Assembly: GCA_947174805.1 (NCBI GenBank)
Contig: CAMWKH010000020.1
Coordinates: forward strand, 1-54,886
Length of the DNA: 54,886 nt
Direction of reading: 5' to 3'
DNA from: an uncultured Roseburia sp.
GTDB lineage: Bacteria > Bacillota > Clostridia > Lachnospirales > Lachnospiraceae
Below, piece by piece: positions 25,024 through 33,339 of the stretch (positions are counted from its first letter, which is position 1; the number at the start of each line of letters is the position of its first letter). The translations under genes and the position numbers were made by a program. The notes below the pieces were generated by a model. That model ran no database searches and was not told the DNA's origin. It was given only the letters and a program-made list of their open reading frames with translations.

Positions 25024-26073
25024 ATGTTGTTTCATGTGTATGGGGATCATGCCTTAAGCCAGTGGGCAGCCATGCTTTGTGTGCTTCTTGCATTGATTCT
25101 GCTAAACGAATTTGCCAGAAGGACAAAGGCAGGAGGGCTGTTGATGTTTGGGGTGATTCCGGCGGTGCTGACAGTGTATTTTATTGTGATTGCGGTATCG
25201 GCAGCGGGGGGAGCCCAGTGGGCCCTTGAGAACCAGACTTATGTTTATATGAACGGATGGTTCCACTATGCAAAATTGTATGCGGCGTTGGCGGGATGTA
25301 TCGGTTTTATGATGATTAAGTATGAGTGGGGAATCGGAAAAACCCACTGGTTTAAAGCTTTTCCATTTGCTATTGTGGCCATCAATATCCTTATTGCAGT
25401 GGTGAGTGATTTTGAGTCCGCCATCAACGGATGGAATACCTGGTGGCTTTCCTCGGAAGGGGTGTGGCTCTACGGCGGCTGGCACAATGTGATGAACGGA
25501 ATTGCAGGAATTTTAAATATTCTTTGTATGACAGGATGGTGGTGTGTCTATTCCTCCAAGGATAAAAAAGATATGATTTGGCCGGATATGATCTGGGTGT
25601 ATATCGTTGTTTATGATGTCTGGAATTTTGCCTATACATATAACTGCCTGCCCACTCATTCCTGGTTCTGCGGCGTGGCGCTTCTTTTGGCTCCCACCAT
25701 TGCAGCTCTTTTGTGGAATAAAGGAGGGTGGATTATGAACCGGGCCAATACCTTGTGTATCTGGTGTATGTTTGCCCAGGTATTTCCACTGTTCCAGGAG
25801 ACATTCCATGACGGTACCCAGTTTTTCCCCTGGTCCACCATTACCACACAGTATGCCGACGGCACAGTAAATACCATTGTGGAGGGGACTTCCGCAAATG
25901 CAGATCCCACAGCTATGACCGTGGTAAGCGCAGCGGCGCTGATTGTAAATATCATTGCTTTTGGTTACATTGTTTACAAAGCCGTTACCACAAAGACCAA
26001 TCCATATACCGGAGAGATTTTTACAGAATTTAAATATTATAAAGATTCAGCAAAAAGGGCTGAGATAGAATAG
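25024..26073 (+). CDS. DUF5692-family membrane protein
   Basis: 349 residues from ATG 25024, whose ribosome site GGGAGGAAAG overlaps the in-frame ATG at 25009. Eight or nine hydrophobic helices are evident, rich in Trp and Tyr (GWNTWWLSSEGVWLYGGWH, VYDVWNFAYTYNCLPTHSWF) with conserved-looking His and Asn in loops. I recognise this as the DUF5692 family of Firmicutes, function unknown. It has its own strong promoter and terminator. It converges on a chemoreceptor/FMN-lipoprotein operon. Confidence 0.75.
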   Translation: MLFHVYGDHALSQWAAMLCVLLALILLNEFARRTKAGGLLMFGVIPAVLTVYFIVIAVSAAGGAQWALENQTYVYMNGWFHYAKLYAALAGCIGFMMIKYEWGIGKTHWFKAFPFAIVAINILIAVVSDFESAINGWNTWWLSSEGVWLYGGWHNVMNGIAGILNILCMTGWWCVYSSKDKKDMIWPDMIWVYIVVYDVWNFAYTYNCLPTHSWFCGVALLLAPTIAALLWNKGGWIMNRANTLCIWCMFAQVFPLFQETFHDGTQFFPWSTITTQYADGTVNTIVEGTSANADPTAMTVVSAAALIVNIIAFGYIVYKAVTTKTNPYTGEIFTEFKYYKDSAKRAEIE

Positions 26074-26119
26074 GGGAAAAATAAAAAAACAGGCCAAGCC
26101 TGTTTTTTTATTTTTCCCC
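26073..26119. terminator. Perfect 22-bp bidirectional terminator
   Basis: Arms 26073-26094 and 26098-26119 are perfectly complementary around a CAA loop. The base of the stem is GGGG-A5-T-A7, so each strand carries a T7 run. It overlaps both stop codons (TAG of DUF5692 and TAA of the minus-strand lipoprotein gene). Confidence 0.92.
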
Positions 26120-26575
26120 GTGAGTATCGGGGTCCGACGGAACCGTTGCGATGGTGGAGTCTCCTTTTATTGCCTGCTCTACCACTGACTGGGCAAGCTT
26201 TTTAAAGTTGTCTCCCGAGGATGAGGCGCCGGATAAGGTGTCAATCTCCGGCAGGGTGTTCTGCCCTGTAAGCTGTGCGGCATAATATCTTGTATATTCG
26301 TTGGGATAGGTGCCGGATACAGGTTTCATATTGTTCATATATACGTTGTCCCAGCTTTTGATAAACCCGCTGGCATTTTCTGCATTGTACTCTGTTGTGG
26401 TGATGTTCCCGTTTTTTACGGTTATGGTAACATATTCTTTCCAGCCAAAAGAAAAGTCGGACATCTGGGCGGTGTAAGTGCCGTCCTGCATACCTTCTGT
26501 CTTTTTTTCTCCACAGCCGCAAAATGTCATGGTGAGCAGGACACACAGCAGCAAGATTACGAATTGTTTTTTCAT
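26108..26575 (-). CDS. FMN-binding domain lipoprotein
   Basis: 155 residues. A lipoprotein signal peptide (MKKQFVILLLCVLLTMTFCGCG) puts the lipidated cysteine at 19 or, with Gly at -1, 21. The FMN_bind domain (28-140) has the covalent flavin-attachment type motif DTLSGASSSG, where FMN is normally joined through phosphate to Ser/Thr. Family members carry electrons at the outer face of the membrane (RnfG, NqrC, extracellular electron-transfer flavoproteins). It is 24 bases downstream of the chemoreceptor gene, in one operon. AGGAAAACA lies before the start. Confidence 0.88.
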   Translation of the reverse strand: MKKQFVILLLCVLLTMTFCGCGEKKTEGMQDGTYTAQMSDFSFGWKEYVTITVKNGNITTTEYNAENASGFIKSWDNVYMNNMKPVSGTYPNEYTRYYAAQLTGQNTLPEIDTLSGASSSGDNFKKLAQSVVEQAIKGDSTIATVPSDPDTHGEK

Positions 26576-26599
26576 GATTGTTTTCCTCCCGGATAAGTT

Positions 26600-28579
26600 T
26601 TAGTGAAACTTGAATTTGTCTAAAAGCTCTTTTAGTTTTTTGGACTCCCCATCCAGCGAAAGGCTTACAGCTGCAGTGTTTTCCGCACACTGGAGATTCT
26701 GCCTGGTGATGGAAGAGAGATCCTCTATTCTCTGGGATACGCCCCTTAGGGATTCCTCCTGGATATCCACAGTGTCTGACAGGCGGTTGGAGATTGCTGT
26801 GACAGCGTCAGAGCCTTTACTAATTTCTGACAGGGCCCTGGAAGTTTCCGCTGTTAATTTTACGCCTTTTCGGATTAAATGGCTGGTGGTGTCTATAATT
26901 TCCACTGTATTTTGTGCAGCTTCGGTGCTCTGTCCCGCAAGAGTCCGCACTTCCTCCGCCACCACGGCGAAACCTTTGCCAGCTTCCCCTACTCTCTGGG
27001 CCTCCACAGAGGCATTCAACGCCAAGATGGAAGTCTGCTGGGCGATATCTTCCATGAGCTTGCTGATTTTCGTGATATCTGCGGCGTTGCGGGAGATGGC
27101 TTCCATAGCTTTTGTCAGTTCCTGCATTTTCTGGTTGCCGTCTGCTATCTGTTCTGCAATTTCAGCGGCCCTCTGCTTTGTCTCTTTTGTATTGTCTGAG
27201 ACGTCATTTAAATTGCCCTGGATATTTTCCACTTTACTGTTCAGGTCGTCCATAGCATTTGTCTGGGTCAGGGCTGCCTGCTGTAATTCCTCAGACTGGG
27301 AGCTCATGCTCTGGGCGGTGTCCGTTAGGCGGAGAGCCGTGTTGCTGGTCTGTTTCATCATCTCATTCATGGAGGTGATAATCTGGGTCAGTGACTCTTT
27401 GAGCACATGGAAGTCTCCTTTGTATTCCCCCTCTGCCGTTACATTGAGATTTCCCTTGGAGATATTGTCCAGCACCCTTTGTATTTCCATAATATATCCG
27501 TTGATGCTTTGTACGGTGCTGTCCAGGGAGGCGGATAGGATTTCCACTTCATCCCCGGTTTTTTTCACTTCCACATGGGAGGTTAAATCGCCCTGGGCCA
27601 GTCCGTTTACCCGGAGAATCGCGCTCTTTAACTGGGAGGAAATCATGGTGGTGGTTATCCAGATGAGAAACAGTGCCACAATGAGTGTGCCGAAAGTCCC
27701 CACCAAAGTGTTTAAGAGGGCAAGGTTTGTTGACGCCATATAATCCGTTTTCGGCACTTCCACTGCAAAGGACCAACGGGTTCCCCGGACAGGAGAGAAG
27801 GCCACATAGGATTCCTGACCGTTGATAAAGCCCTGTGCCTGGCCGGTTTCCCTGCTTATCATTCTGTCAAAAATACTGTGGGCGGAGGAGGAAGTGTCCA
27901 AATCGTAAATGTTTAACTCCTGGCGTACTATATCTGTGGTGGGATGCCCCACGATCTTGCCGTCCTGGTTTACTAAAATGGCCATTCCATTCTGGCCGAT
28001 GTGGATAGCCCCCAGCACATCGCTTAAAAGGTCATATTTGTAGATTCCCACCAGATAGCCCCAGGTTTCCCCCTGGGATTTGACGGGCATCCCCATAGGG
28101 ATTCCCACAAAATCCTGTGTAACCATTGGGTCTGCAATCGTGAGGTTGTCTGTCTCTCTCATAAGGGACAAAAGGGAGGTCTCCTTAATATCTGTCCCGT
28201 AATTTTCTCCATCCGAAGAAAGGAGGCTGCCTTCTAAGCTGTACAGGGCAATGCCGTAAAATTCATATGTATTTCTGGCTTCTTTTAAAACCTGGTCATG
28301 GTCTGCTTTTGATGCGTCTGCGTTGGTAAACCGTTGGTCCAGGGAGAGATCGCTCATTCTGTCCGCCAGAAGGTGAATGTTGGATTCCACTGTTTTAGCC
28401 GACTGGCCAGCCATTGGTTTTAATACGTCTAAGAGAATTGATTCTGTCAAATTCTGCATGGAATAGTGTAAGATTCCTGAGGAGACCAGCATAATACCGA
28501 TGACTATGATAACGGTAATCGCCATGATTTTAAAACGTATGCTTTTTTTTGATTTGATTCTTTTTTCTCTGTTCTTCAT
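26600..28579 (-). CDS. Methyl-accepting chemotaxis protein, dCache sensor
   Basis: 659 residues. TM1 is at about 17-37, an extracellular double-Cache sensor at 40-280 (with the typical [16 protein letters not shown] and [14 protein letters not shown] strands), TM2 at 288-314, then HAMP and the cytoplasmic signalling coil with [19 protein letters not shown] at the tip. Start ATG 28579 follows GGAGAAATGAAAC. dCache domains of this layout bind amino acids, carboxylates or purines; the ligand here is unknown. The downstream FMN lipoprotein in the same operon suggests a redox or flavin-linked cue, but that is inference. Confidence 0.93.
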   Translation of the reverse strand: MKNREKRIKSKKSIRFKIMAITVIIVIGIMLVSSGILHYSMQNLTESILLDVLKPMAGQSAKTVESNIHLLADRMSDLSLDQRFTNADASKADHDQVLKEARNTYEFYGIALYSLEGSLLSSDGENYGTDIKETSLLSLMRETDNLTIADPMVTQDFVGIPMGMPVKSQGETWGYLVGIYKYDLLSDVLGAIHIGQNGMAILVNQDGKIVGHPTTDIVRQELNIYDLDTSSSAHSIFDRMISRETGQAQGFINGQESYVAFSPVRGTRWSFAVEVPKTDYMASTNLALLNTLVGTFGTLIVALFLIWITTTMISSQLKSAILRVNGLAQGDLTSHVEVKKTGDEVEILSASLDSTVQSINGYIMEIQRVLDNISKGNLNVTAEGEYKGDFHVLKESLTQIITSMNEMMKQTSNTALRLTDTAQSMSSQSEELQQAALTQTNAMDDLNSKVENIQGNLNDVSDNTKETKQRAAEIAEQIADGNQKMQELTKAMEAISRNAADITKISKLMEDIAQQTSILALNASVEAQRVGEAGKGFAVVAEEVRTLAGQSTEAAQNTVEIIDTTSHLIRKGVKLTAETSRALSEISKGSDAVTAISNRLSDTVDIQEESLRGVSQRIEDLSSITRQNLQCAENTAAVSLSLDGESKKLKELLDKFKFH

Positions 28580-28708
28580 GTTTCATTTCTCCATATTCTA
28601 ATTATAATCGTGTTTCCCGAAGGGACTTTGACACAAAATCTGCCATAGAATAGATTCCGGGAATAAATATAAAAAAAATATAAAATCGGCTTTTTGCCGC
28701 CGTATTTT

Positions 28709-28738
28709 ATTATACTGCAATAGACAATATTTTGTAAA
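28709..28738 (-). promoter_or_regulatory. Predicted promoter of dCache chemoreceptor operon
   Basis: On the minus strand TTTACA (28738-28733), 18-bp spacer, TATAAT (28714-28709). A small hairpin (CGGC-AAAAA-GCCG) followed by a T-rich stretch lies just downstream in the leader. Confidence 0.55.
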
Positions 28739-28749
28739 TGTGTTATGCT
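28721..28749 (+). promoter_or_regulatory. Possible promoter of DUF624 gene
   Basis: TAGACA (28721-28726), 17-bp spacer, TATGCT (28744-28749). It overlaps the divergent chemoreceptor promoter. Confidence 0.35.
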
Positions 28750-28807
28750 ATAAAATATCATATTTTAGTAAAATATTTTAATGCAAAAGAAAGTGCAGGT
28801 TTTAGGA

Positions 28808-29461
28808 ATGAACAGCTTATTTAGTTATGATAACAAATTTTTTCAGGCAATCAATAAAATTGCAGATTGTTTCTTTTTAAGTGTACTGTGGGTTTTGTTC
28901 AGCATTCCCGTAATTACCGCAGGGGCGTCATGTACTGCCACTTATTATACGATGAATAAGGCAATTAAGGGAAACAGAGGGTATGTGTGGAGAAGTTTTT
29001 GGGATTCCTTTAAGTCTAATTTTAAGCAGTCCACCCTTATGTGGCTGATTTGTCTTTTGGTAGGCGGAATTTTGGGAGTGGATGCCTATATCACTTATCA
29101 CATGCTGGGGAACGGAGAAAAACTGGGAGTCTTTTATTATATCTTTCTTGTGATGATTGTATTTTTAATTTTGTGGATGGTATACCTCTTTTCTTATGTG
29201 GCCAGATTTGAGGATTCTATCAAGCAGACCATGAAAAACTGTGGGATTATAGCTGTGGCGAATCTGCCCAGAACATGTTTGATTTTTCTGGAGCTTGTTG
29301 TTTTTGTGCTGATTTTCTTTTTTGTCCCTGTCTTAAGTATTTTTGCCCCGGCGCTTTTGTGTCTGGCTTTTAATTTCACTCTGGAGAAAGTGTATCAGAA
29401 ATATATGTCACCGGAAGATATTGAGCGGGAAAAGGAGCTGGAAATGGAGGCAAAAAGATAA
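28808..29461 (+). CDS. YesL/DUF624-family membrane protein
   Basis: 217 residues from ATG 28808, chosen over ATG 28781 because family members begin with a LFSYDNKF-like segment and GCAGG lies at reasonable spacing; 28781 has no ribosome site. Five hydrophobic segments are seen at about 16-40, 74-92, 107-133, 148-170 and 173-190 with the family phrases IPVITAGASCTATYY and YLFSYVARFEDSIKQTMKN. YesL-type proteins often lie by sugar-uptake operons, but none is present here. Function unknown. Confidence 0.78.
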   Translation: MNSLFSYDNKFFQAINKIADCFFLSVLWVLFSIPVITAGASCTATYYTMNKAIKGNRGYVWRSFWDSFKSNFKQSTLMWLICLLVGGILGVDAYITYHMLGNGEKLGVFYYIFLVMIVFLILWMVYLFSYVARFEDSIKQTMKNCGIIAVANLPRTCLIFLELVVFVLIFFFVPVLSIFAPALLCLAFNFTLEKVYQKYMSPEDIEREKELEMEAKR

Positions 29462-29486
29462 AAATGGTAAAAAATAAAAAAAGTAC

Positions 29487-29515
29487 TTGTGTTTTGTCTA
29501 TTTATGTGTTATCAT
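29487..29515 (+). promoter_or_regulatory. Predicted tRNA-Leu promoter
   Basis: TTGTGT (29487-29492), 17-bp spacer, TATCAT (29510-29515), 32 bases before the tRNA. Confidence 0.5.
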
Positions 29516-29547
29516 CTTATTTGTTCGAGTGATTGGTTCGGACATTG

Positions 29548-29631
29548 GCCGGTGTGTCGGAATTGGCAGACGAGGCAGACTCAAAATCTGTTGTTGGCAA
29601 CAACGTATGGGTTCAAGTCCCATCACCGGCA
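29548..29631 (+). tRNA. tRNA-Leu(CAA)
   Basis: Acceptor arms GCCGGTG and CACCGGC pair perfectly. The anticodon stem GCAGA/TCTGT holds loop CTCAAAA, giving anticodon CAA (reads UUG). A long variable arm (TTGTTGGCAACAA) marks a class II leucine tRNA, and the T arm TGGGTTCAAGTCCCA is intact. The CCA end is not encoded. A terminator follows. It is a single tRNA, and I see no integrated element beside it. Confidence 0.95.
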
Positions 29632-29647
29632 CTTGTGTAAATCAGTG

Positions 29648-29680
29648 ATTGGCGGTATCTTGATGATACCGCCAATTTTA
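29648..29680 (+). terminator. Terminator after tRNA-Leu
   Basis: ATTGGCGGTATC pairs perfectly with GATACCGCCAAT around TTGAT and is followed by TTTATTG. Confidence 0.8.
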
Positions 29681-29725
29681 TTGTTTGGATAAAAAACTGG
29701 ATTTGATTTTGTAAAGGAGGCGCTT

Positions 29726-30145
29726 ATGAGCAAATTTTTGTATGCACTGGTGGGTATGGTGGCGAAGATACATAATTATATTATGCGGTTAAATGATGCC
29801 TACGAATACAATTTTACGGACAAAGAACTCCACTTTCTTGTGATTGGAGTGCTGGGGATGCTGTTTATTTTTGTGGTGTACCCTTTTTTTAAGGCCTTGG
29901 CCCAGAGCGGCCATGTGATGGTAATTGCCTGGATTTATGTGTTTACCCTGATTATTGTGATTACCTTTGCCATTGAAATCGGGCAGAAAATCACCCATAC
30001 GGGAAATATGGATTTTGCAGATATAGTGTTTGGAATCTTTGGCTTTTTGGTGATGTTTTTTCTTTTTTCCCTTGTGCGGGGAGTGTATCACGGGATAAAG
30101 AAGTTATACCGGATCCGGAAAAAGAGAAACAGGGAAGATTATTGA
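29726..30145 (+). CDS. Small VanZ-like membrane protein
   Basis: 139 residues with three clear TM segments at about 37-55, 64-84 and 97-115. The stretch IEIGQKITHTGNMDFADIVFG resembles the conserved VanZ-family signature (E..Q... GxxDxxDxxxN), in part: the terminal Asn is replaced by Gly-Ile. VanZ proteins give low-level teicoplanin resistance or act at the envelope. AAAGGAGGCGC precedes the ATG. It lies just before the two-component pair, separated by the operator-like repeat. Confidence 0.6.
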   Translation: MSKFLYALVGMVAKIHNYIMRLNDAYEYNFTDKELHFLVIGVLGMLFIFVVYPFFKALAQSGHVMVIAWIYVFTLIIVITFAIEIGQKITHTGNMDFADIVFGIFGFLVMFFLFSLVRGVYHGIKKLYRIRKKRNREDY

Positions 30146-30150
30146 TGCCC

Positions 30151-30177
30151 TTTTTACAACTTCCTAACAAGTGGGTG
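30151..30177 (+). promoter_or_regulatory. OmpR-type operator, copy 1
   Basis: Two heptamers in direct repeat with a 4-base gap, TTACAAC-TTCC-TAACAAG, the 11-bp periodicity expected for OmpR/PhoB-family dimers. It lies 27 bases before the response-regulator start, with TATGAT at 30179-30184 immediately downstream. A 25-of-27 match occurs at 32183-32209. Confidence 0.6.
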
Positions 30178-30204
30178 GTATGATATGACAGGGAGGAAAA
30201 AAGG

Positions 30205-30855
30205 ATGGCAGATATTTTAATTGTGGAAGATGAGGAGTCTATTAACCAGTTGATAAAACAAAACCTTATGTTATCCGGCCACCATTGCACCCAGATTTTT
30301 GACGGGGGAGAGGCAAGGAGACATTTATTAAAAAAGCCCTCTTATGATGTGATTATTATGGATATTATGCTGCCCGGTGTAAATGGGCTGGAACTTATGA
30401 GAGATACGGGAGATAATCCGGTGATTTTCCTTACGGCAAAAGATGGGATTTCCGATAAAATTGCAGGGCTTACCTCCGGGGCCTGGGATTATCTCACCAA
30501 GCCTTTTGAGATGCTGGAGCTTCTTGCCAGGGTAAACCTGATTTTGCAGAAAACAAAAAAAGAGGTGGATACGCTTAAAATCGGAAAGACAAAAATAAAC
30601 CTTTGCGCCCGCAGTGTGTTTATTTCTGACAGAGAGGTGGAACTTACCCCCCAGGAATTTGAACTTTTGGAAGTTTTGGTGCGAAATCGCAATATTGCCC
30701 TTTCCAGGGAACAGCTATTGGAACTTGCCTGGGGAATAGATTATATGGGGGATACCCGGACTGTGGATGTACATATCAATAAGCTTCGGAAGAAGCTGGA
30801 TTTTGAGGATGTGATAAAAACGGTTTACAAAATGGGTTATCGATTGGAGGTGTAG
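30205..30855 (+). CDS. OmpR/PhoB-family response regulator
   Basis: 216 residues. The receiver domain (1-115) has acidic Glu8/Asp9, phospho-acceptor Asp53 (IIMDIMLPG), Thr77 (FLTAKD) and Lys99 (YLTKPFE), all conserved. The winged-helix output (about 125-216) has LTPQEFELLEVLVRN and the recognition-helix segment TRTVDVHINKLRKKL. Ribosome site GGGAGGAAAA. One base separates its stop from the kinase ATG, so the pair is cotranscribed. The operator-like direct repeat in front suggests autoregulation. Confidence 0.93.
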   Translation: MADILIVEDEESINQLIKQNLMLSGHHCTQIFDGGEARRHLLKKPSYDVIIMDIMLPGVNGLELMRDTGDNPVIFLTAKDGISDKIAGLTSGAWDYLTKPFEMLELLARVNLILQKTKKEVDTLKIGKTKINLCARSVFISDREVELTPQEFELLEVLVRNRNIALSREQLLELAWGIDYMGDTRTVDVHINKLRKKLDFEDVIKTVYKMGYRLEV

Positions 30856-30856
30856 C

Positions 30857-32224
30857 ATGAAGGTTTGGCAGAAAGTGTATTTGGCTGTGCTTATATTGGT
30901 TCTTTTTACGGTAAACCTGGGGCTGTTTTTTGCCTCCGGTTTTTTATATCGTCAGAATCTTTCTCAGGAAGAGAGCCAGGCGGAGACGGAATGTTATTTT
31001 TTAAGCAGGAATCTTGCCAGGGATTTTGAAAGGATGCAGGAAAATCGTCAGTTCCGGCAGGAGGTGATGGAAAAATTGCTAAGCAGCTATAAAAAGAGTT
31101 ATAAGAAAAAAGGGGTGAGGGTGGACCTTATCCGGAAAGGTTCCTATCAGACGGGGATTTTTCGGGAAGATGGGGACACCGTGGCGGCTTTTGCCAGTGT
31201 GCTGCCGGCTCCTTTTGAAGATTACACCCTTATCTATGAAAAGAAGCTGAAAGGGTTTGACAGCCTGTGGAAGAATATCCAACAGGCATTTTTTTGTGTG
31301 GGAATTGGAATTTCTCTGATTCTTGGGATTTTTTTGTATCTGCTTTTGCAAAAGCTGTTACTTCCCCTTTCTCTTTTGAATTCCAGGGTAATGTTGATTG
31401 CCCAGGGAAGGGGAAAATATGGGGGAGAAATGCCTGGAAGGGTCAGGGCGGATGAGATTGGGGAACTATGGGAAAATGTGGACAGGATGGGGAAGACGAT
31501 TCGTAGCCAGATGGAACTTTTGGAGACGGAAAATGAGAAAAAGCAGCAGCTTTTGGACAATATGGCCCATGAACTTAGGACACCCCTGACTTCGATTTAC
31601 GGATATGCGGAATATTTAACGCGGGCGAAAGCCGGCGAAGAGGAAAGATACCAGGCCCTATCCTACATTATGAAGGAGAGTAAAAGGCTTTCCGGGATGG
31701 GGGAAACCATGCTTTCCATGCGGTTGTTTCAGCGGGAGGAGCCTTTGGCAGAAAGGGTGGACATGGAGCAGGTCTTTGCCCATGTAAAACAGATTTTAGC
31801 CGGCAAAATGAAGGAAAAACAAATTATTTTAAAGGAGGACTATAAGGTTAGTGAGGCCTGGGGGCGGGAGGAACTATTTGTGAATGTGTTTCGCAATCTT
31901 CTGGAAAATGCCCTTCGGGCAAGCGAAACCCAGGGGGAGATTTTTATTGGAAGCGGGGAAACGGATGGGTACGGCCTTTTTACGGTGGAAGATAAGGGAG
32001 TGGGGATGACACAGGAGGAACTCTCCCATATTATGGAACCCTTTTACCGGGCAGACAAATCCAGGAGCAGAAAAGAAGGGGGCGCAGGGCTTGGGCTTTC
32101 CGTGGCAAAACTTATTGTGGAAAAATTTGGGGGAAAAATCAGTTTTTCTTCGGAAAAAGGGAAAGGAACAAAAGTTTTTGTTTTTTTACAACTTCCTGAC
32201 AAGTCGGTGAAAAGAGGAACATAA
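30857..32224 (+). CDS. Sensor histidine kinase
   Basis: 455 residues. TM1 is at about 7-29, an extracellular sensor of about 110 residues follows, TM2 is at 144-165, then HAMP (166-220), HisKA with His238 in NMAHELRTPLTSIYGYAEY, and HATPase_c with the N box FRNLLENALRAS, G1 DKGVGM and G2 GGAGLGLSVAK. All catalytic boxes are complete. It is the partner of the preceding response regulator. The second operator-like copy lies within its last codons. The signal is unknown; an exported protein of unknown role follows. Confidence 0.93.
   Translation: MKVWQKVYLAVLILVLFTVNLGLFFASGFLYRQNLSQEESQAETECYFLSRNLARDFERMQENRQFRQEVMEKLLSSYKKSYKKKGVRVDLIRKGSYQTGIFREDGDTVAAFASVLPAPFEDYTLIYEKKLKGFDSLWKNIQQAFFCVGIGISLILGIFLYLLLQKLLLPLSLLNSRVMLIAQGRGKYGGEMPGRVRADEIGELWENVDRMGKTIRSQMELLETENEKKQQLLDNMAHELRTPLTSIYGYAEYLTRAKAGEEERYQALSYIMKESKRLSGMGETMLSMRLFQREEPLAERVDMEQVFAHVKQILAGKMKEKQIILKEDYKVSEAWGREELFVNVFRNLLENALRASETQGEIFIGSGETDGYGLFTVEDKGVGMTQEELSHIMEPFYRADKSRSRKEGGAGLGLSVAKLIVEKFGGKISFSSEKGKGTKVFVFLQLPDKSVKRGT
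32183..32209 (+). promoter_or_regulatory. OmpR-type operator, copy 2, inside kinase 3' end
   Basis: TTACAAC-TTCC-TGACAAG: same heptamers, spacing and flanks as 30151-30177, with 2 differences in 27. It lies 69 bases before the exported-protein gene. TATTAT near 32233 may be the -10 it serves. A weaker TGACAAAG half-site follows. Confidence 0.55.
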
Positions 32225-32278
32225 CATGGGATTATTATGTTACCTGACAAAGAAAATTTCAAATAACAGGAGGTCAGT

Positions 32279-33259
32279 ATGAAGAAAGGAACGTTAAAAA
32301 CCATATTGTTTGCAGCGCTCGCATGTATTTTTATGGGAGGGGCGCTGCTTGCCGGAATGCATTTATATGCGGCATCTGTGCAGAGCACCCAGTTACATGA
32401 GGCGGCGGGGACAGAAACGGCAGAAAGTTTAGAAGATGAGACAAAGAAAGATGCCCCATGGAAAGTTTTGCCGGCAAATTCAGGGGAGGGGGCGGAAAAT
32501 GGAAACGGCAGGGAGCCGGATTACAGTAAGGTTCTTGTAATTGATAATGAAACAAAATATCATCTTACCGGGTATGATTATGAGGACGATAAAAGCCCCA
32601 TGGGGTTTAGGACGGAGGAGAAGCCCAGGGAAAATGAAATTTCCAGGGAAGAGGCAGCCTTAAAGGGGCTGAAAGAAATTTACAGGATTTTCGGGGAAAA
32701 ACATATGGAGGAAATGACTCTGGAACTTGGTCTTTACCGGGATACTGAGATGGAAGAGCAGGGAAGTGCAAAAGAAAGTATCTGGGCAGGACAGCTTATA
32801 TTTTTGGATGAGTGGCACAAAGATGCGGACCGGACAGCGTTAAAATACAATTACAGTTATTCCTTTGAGTTTAGCTCAGTTACCGGGAGATGGCTTTTCT
32901 GTGAGAAACGTCAGATGGCCCCGGGGGAAAATGTGTACGGTAAACCGGAAGAAAAATTTACCCGGGGGCAAAGGCTGGATAAAGCCTTTGATATTATTTA
33001 CGGATATGATTTGCTGAAACTTGTGTATACTTCTGAGGAATTGGAGGAAATGGAATTGGTGAAAAACAGCGGAGTATATGATTTCTATTCATCCTACGGG
33101 GTGGAGGAATCTGATTTTTACAATGATACGGTTGAGAGATATGCTGTAACCTTTGTGGGGTGGGAAGAGAATTTGTGTTTTTATCTGTTCTTTGATGTGG
33201 AAACCAATAGTTTTGTCGGCTTTGATGTGAGCAGACCGGGAATAAATTTATTCCCATGA
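32279..33259 (+). CDS. Exported hypothetical protein, two-component associated
   Basis: 326 residues. The N-terminal hydrophobic stretch (7-32, ending HLYAAS) is a signal peptide or membrane anchor; there is no lipobox. A low-complexity acidic linker (about 38-85) follows, then a mixed alpha/beta domain with aromatic-rich segments such as ALKYNYSYSFEFSSVTGRW and a C-terminal half reminiscent of PepSY-like or other small extracytoplasmic domains; I do not recognise a family. ACAGGAGG precedes the ATG. The operator-like sequence upstream suggests the two-component system controls it. Confidence 0.7.
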   Translation: MKKGTLKTILFAALACIFMGGALLAGMHLYAASVQSTQLHEAAGTETAESLEDETKKDAPWKVLPANSGEGAENGNGREPDYSKVLVIDNETKYHLTGYDYEDDKSPMGFRTEEKPRENEISREEAALKGLKEIYRIFGEKHMEEMTLELGLYRDTEMEEQGSAKESIWAGQLIFLDEWHKDADRTALKYNYSYSFEFSSVTGRWLFCEKRQMAPGENVYGKPEEKFTRGQRLDKAFDIIYGYDLLKLVYTSEELEEMELVKNSGVYDFYSSYGVEESDFYNDTVERYAVTFVGWEENLCFYLFFDVETNSFVGFDVSRPGINLFP

Positions 33260-33277
33260 GAAATATTTCCCATTGGC

Positions 33278-33306
33278 TTGACATAATCATTTCTTCATGA
33301 TATCAT
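33278..33306 (+). promoter_or_regulatory. Promoter of SPFH-RHH operon
   Basis: Perfect TTGACA (33278-33283), 17-bp spacer, TATCAT (33301-33306). Confidence 0.75.
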
Positions 33307-33316
33307 AATGATATCA
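33298..33316. promoter_or_regulatory. Tandem palindromic operator TGATATCA x2
   Basis: Two perfect 8-bp palindromes TGATATCA at 33298-33305 and 33309-33316, 11 bp start to start (one helical turn), covering the -10 element and the start region. This layout suits cooperative binding of ribbon-helix-helix dimers; the operon encodes one. Confidence 0.65.
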
Positions 33317-33339
33317 AATAAATACAGGAGGAAAAGATT

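Noticed and set aside
26610-27743. 377-codon ORF opposite the dCache chemoreceptor
   Set aside because: It is antisense to a clearly identified MCP, full of Ser/Ala/Ile runs from mirrored codons, without a ribosome site.
29548-29631. tRNA-Leu as an integration site
   Set aside because: No repeat of the tRNA 3' end and no integrase-like gene is found nearby; flanks are ordinary genes.
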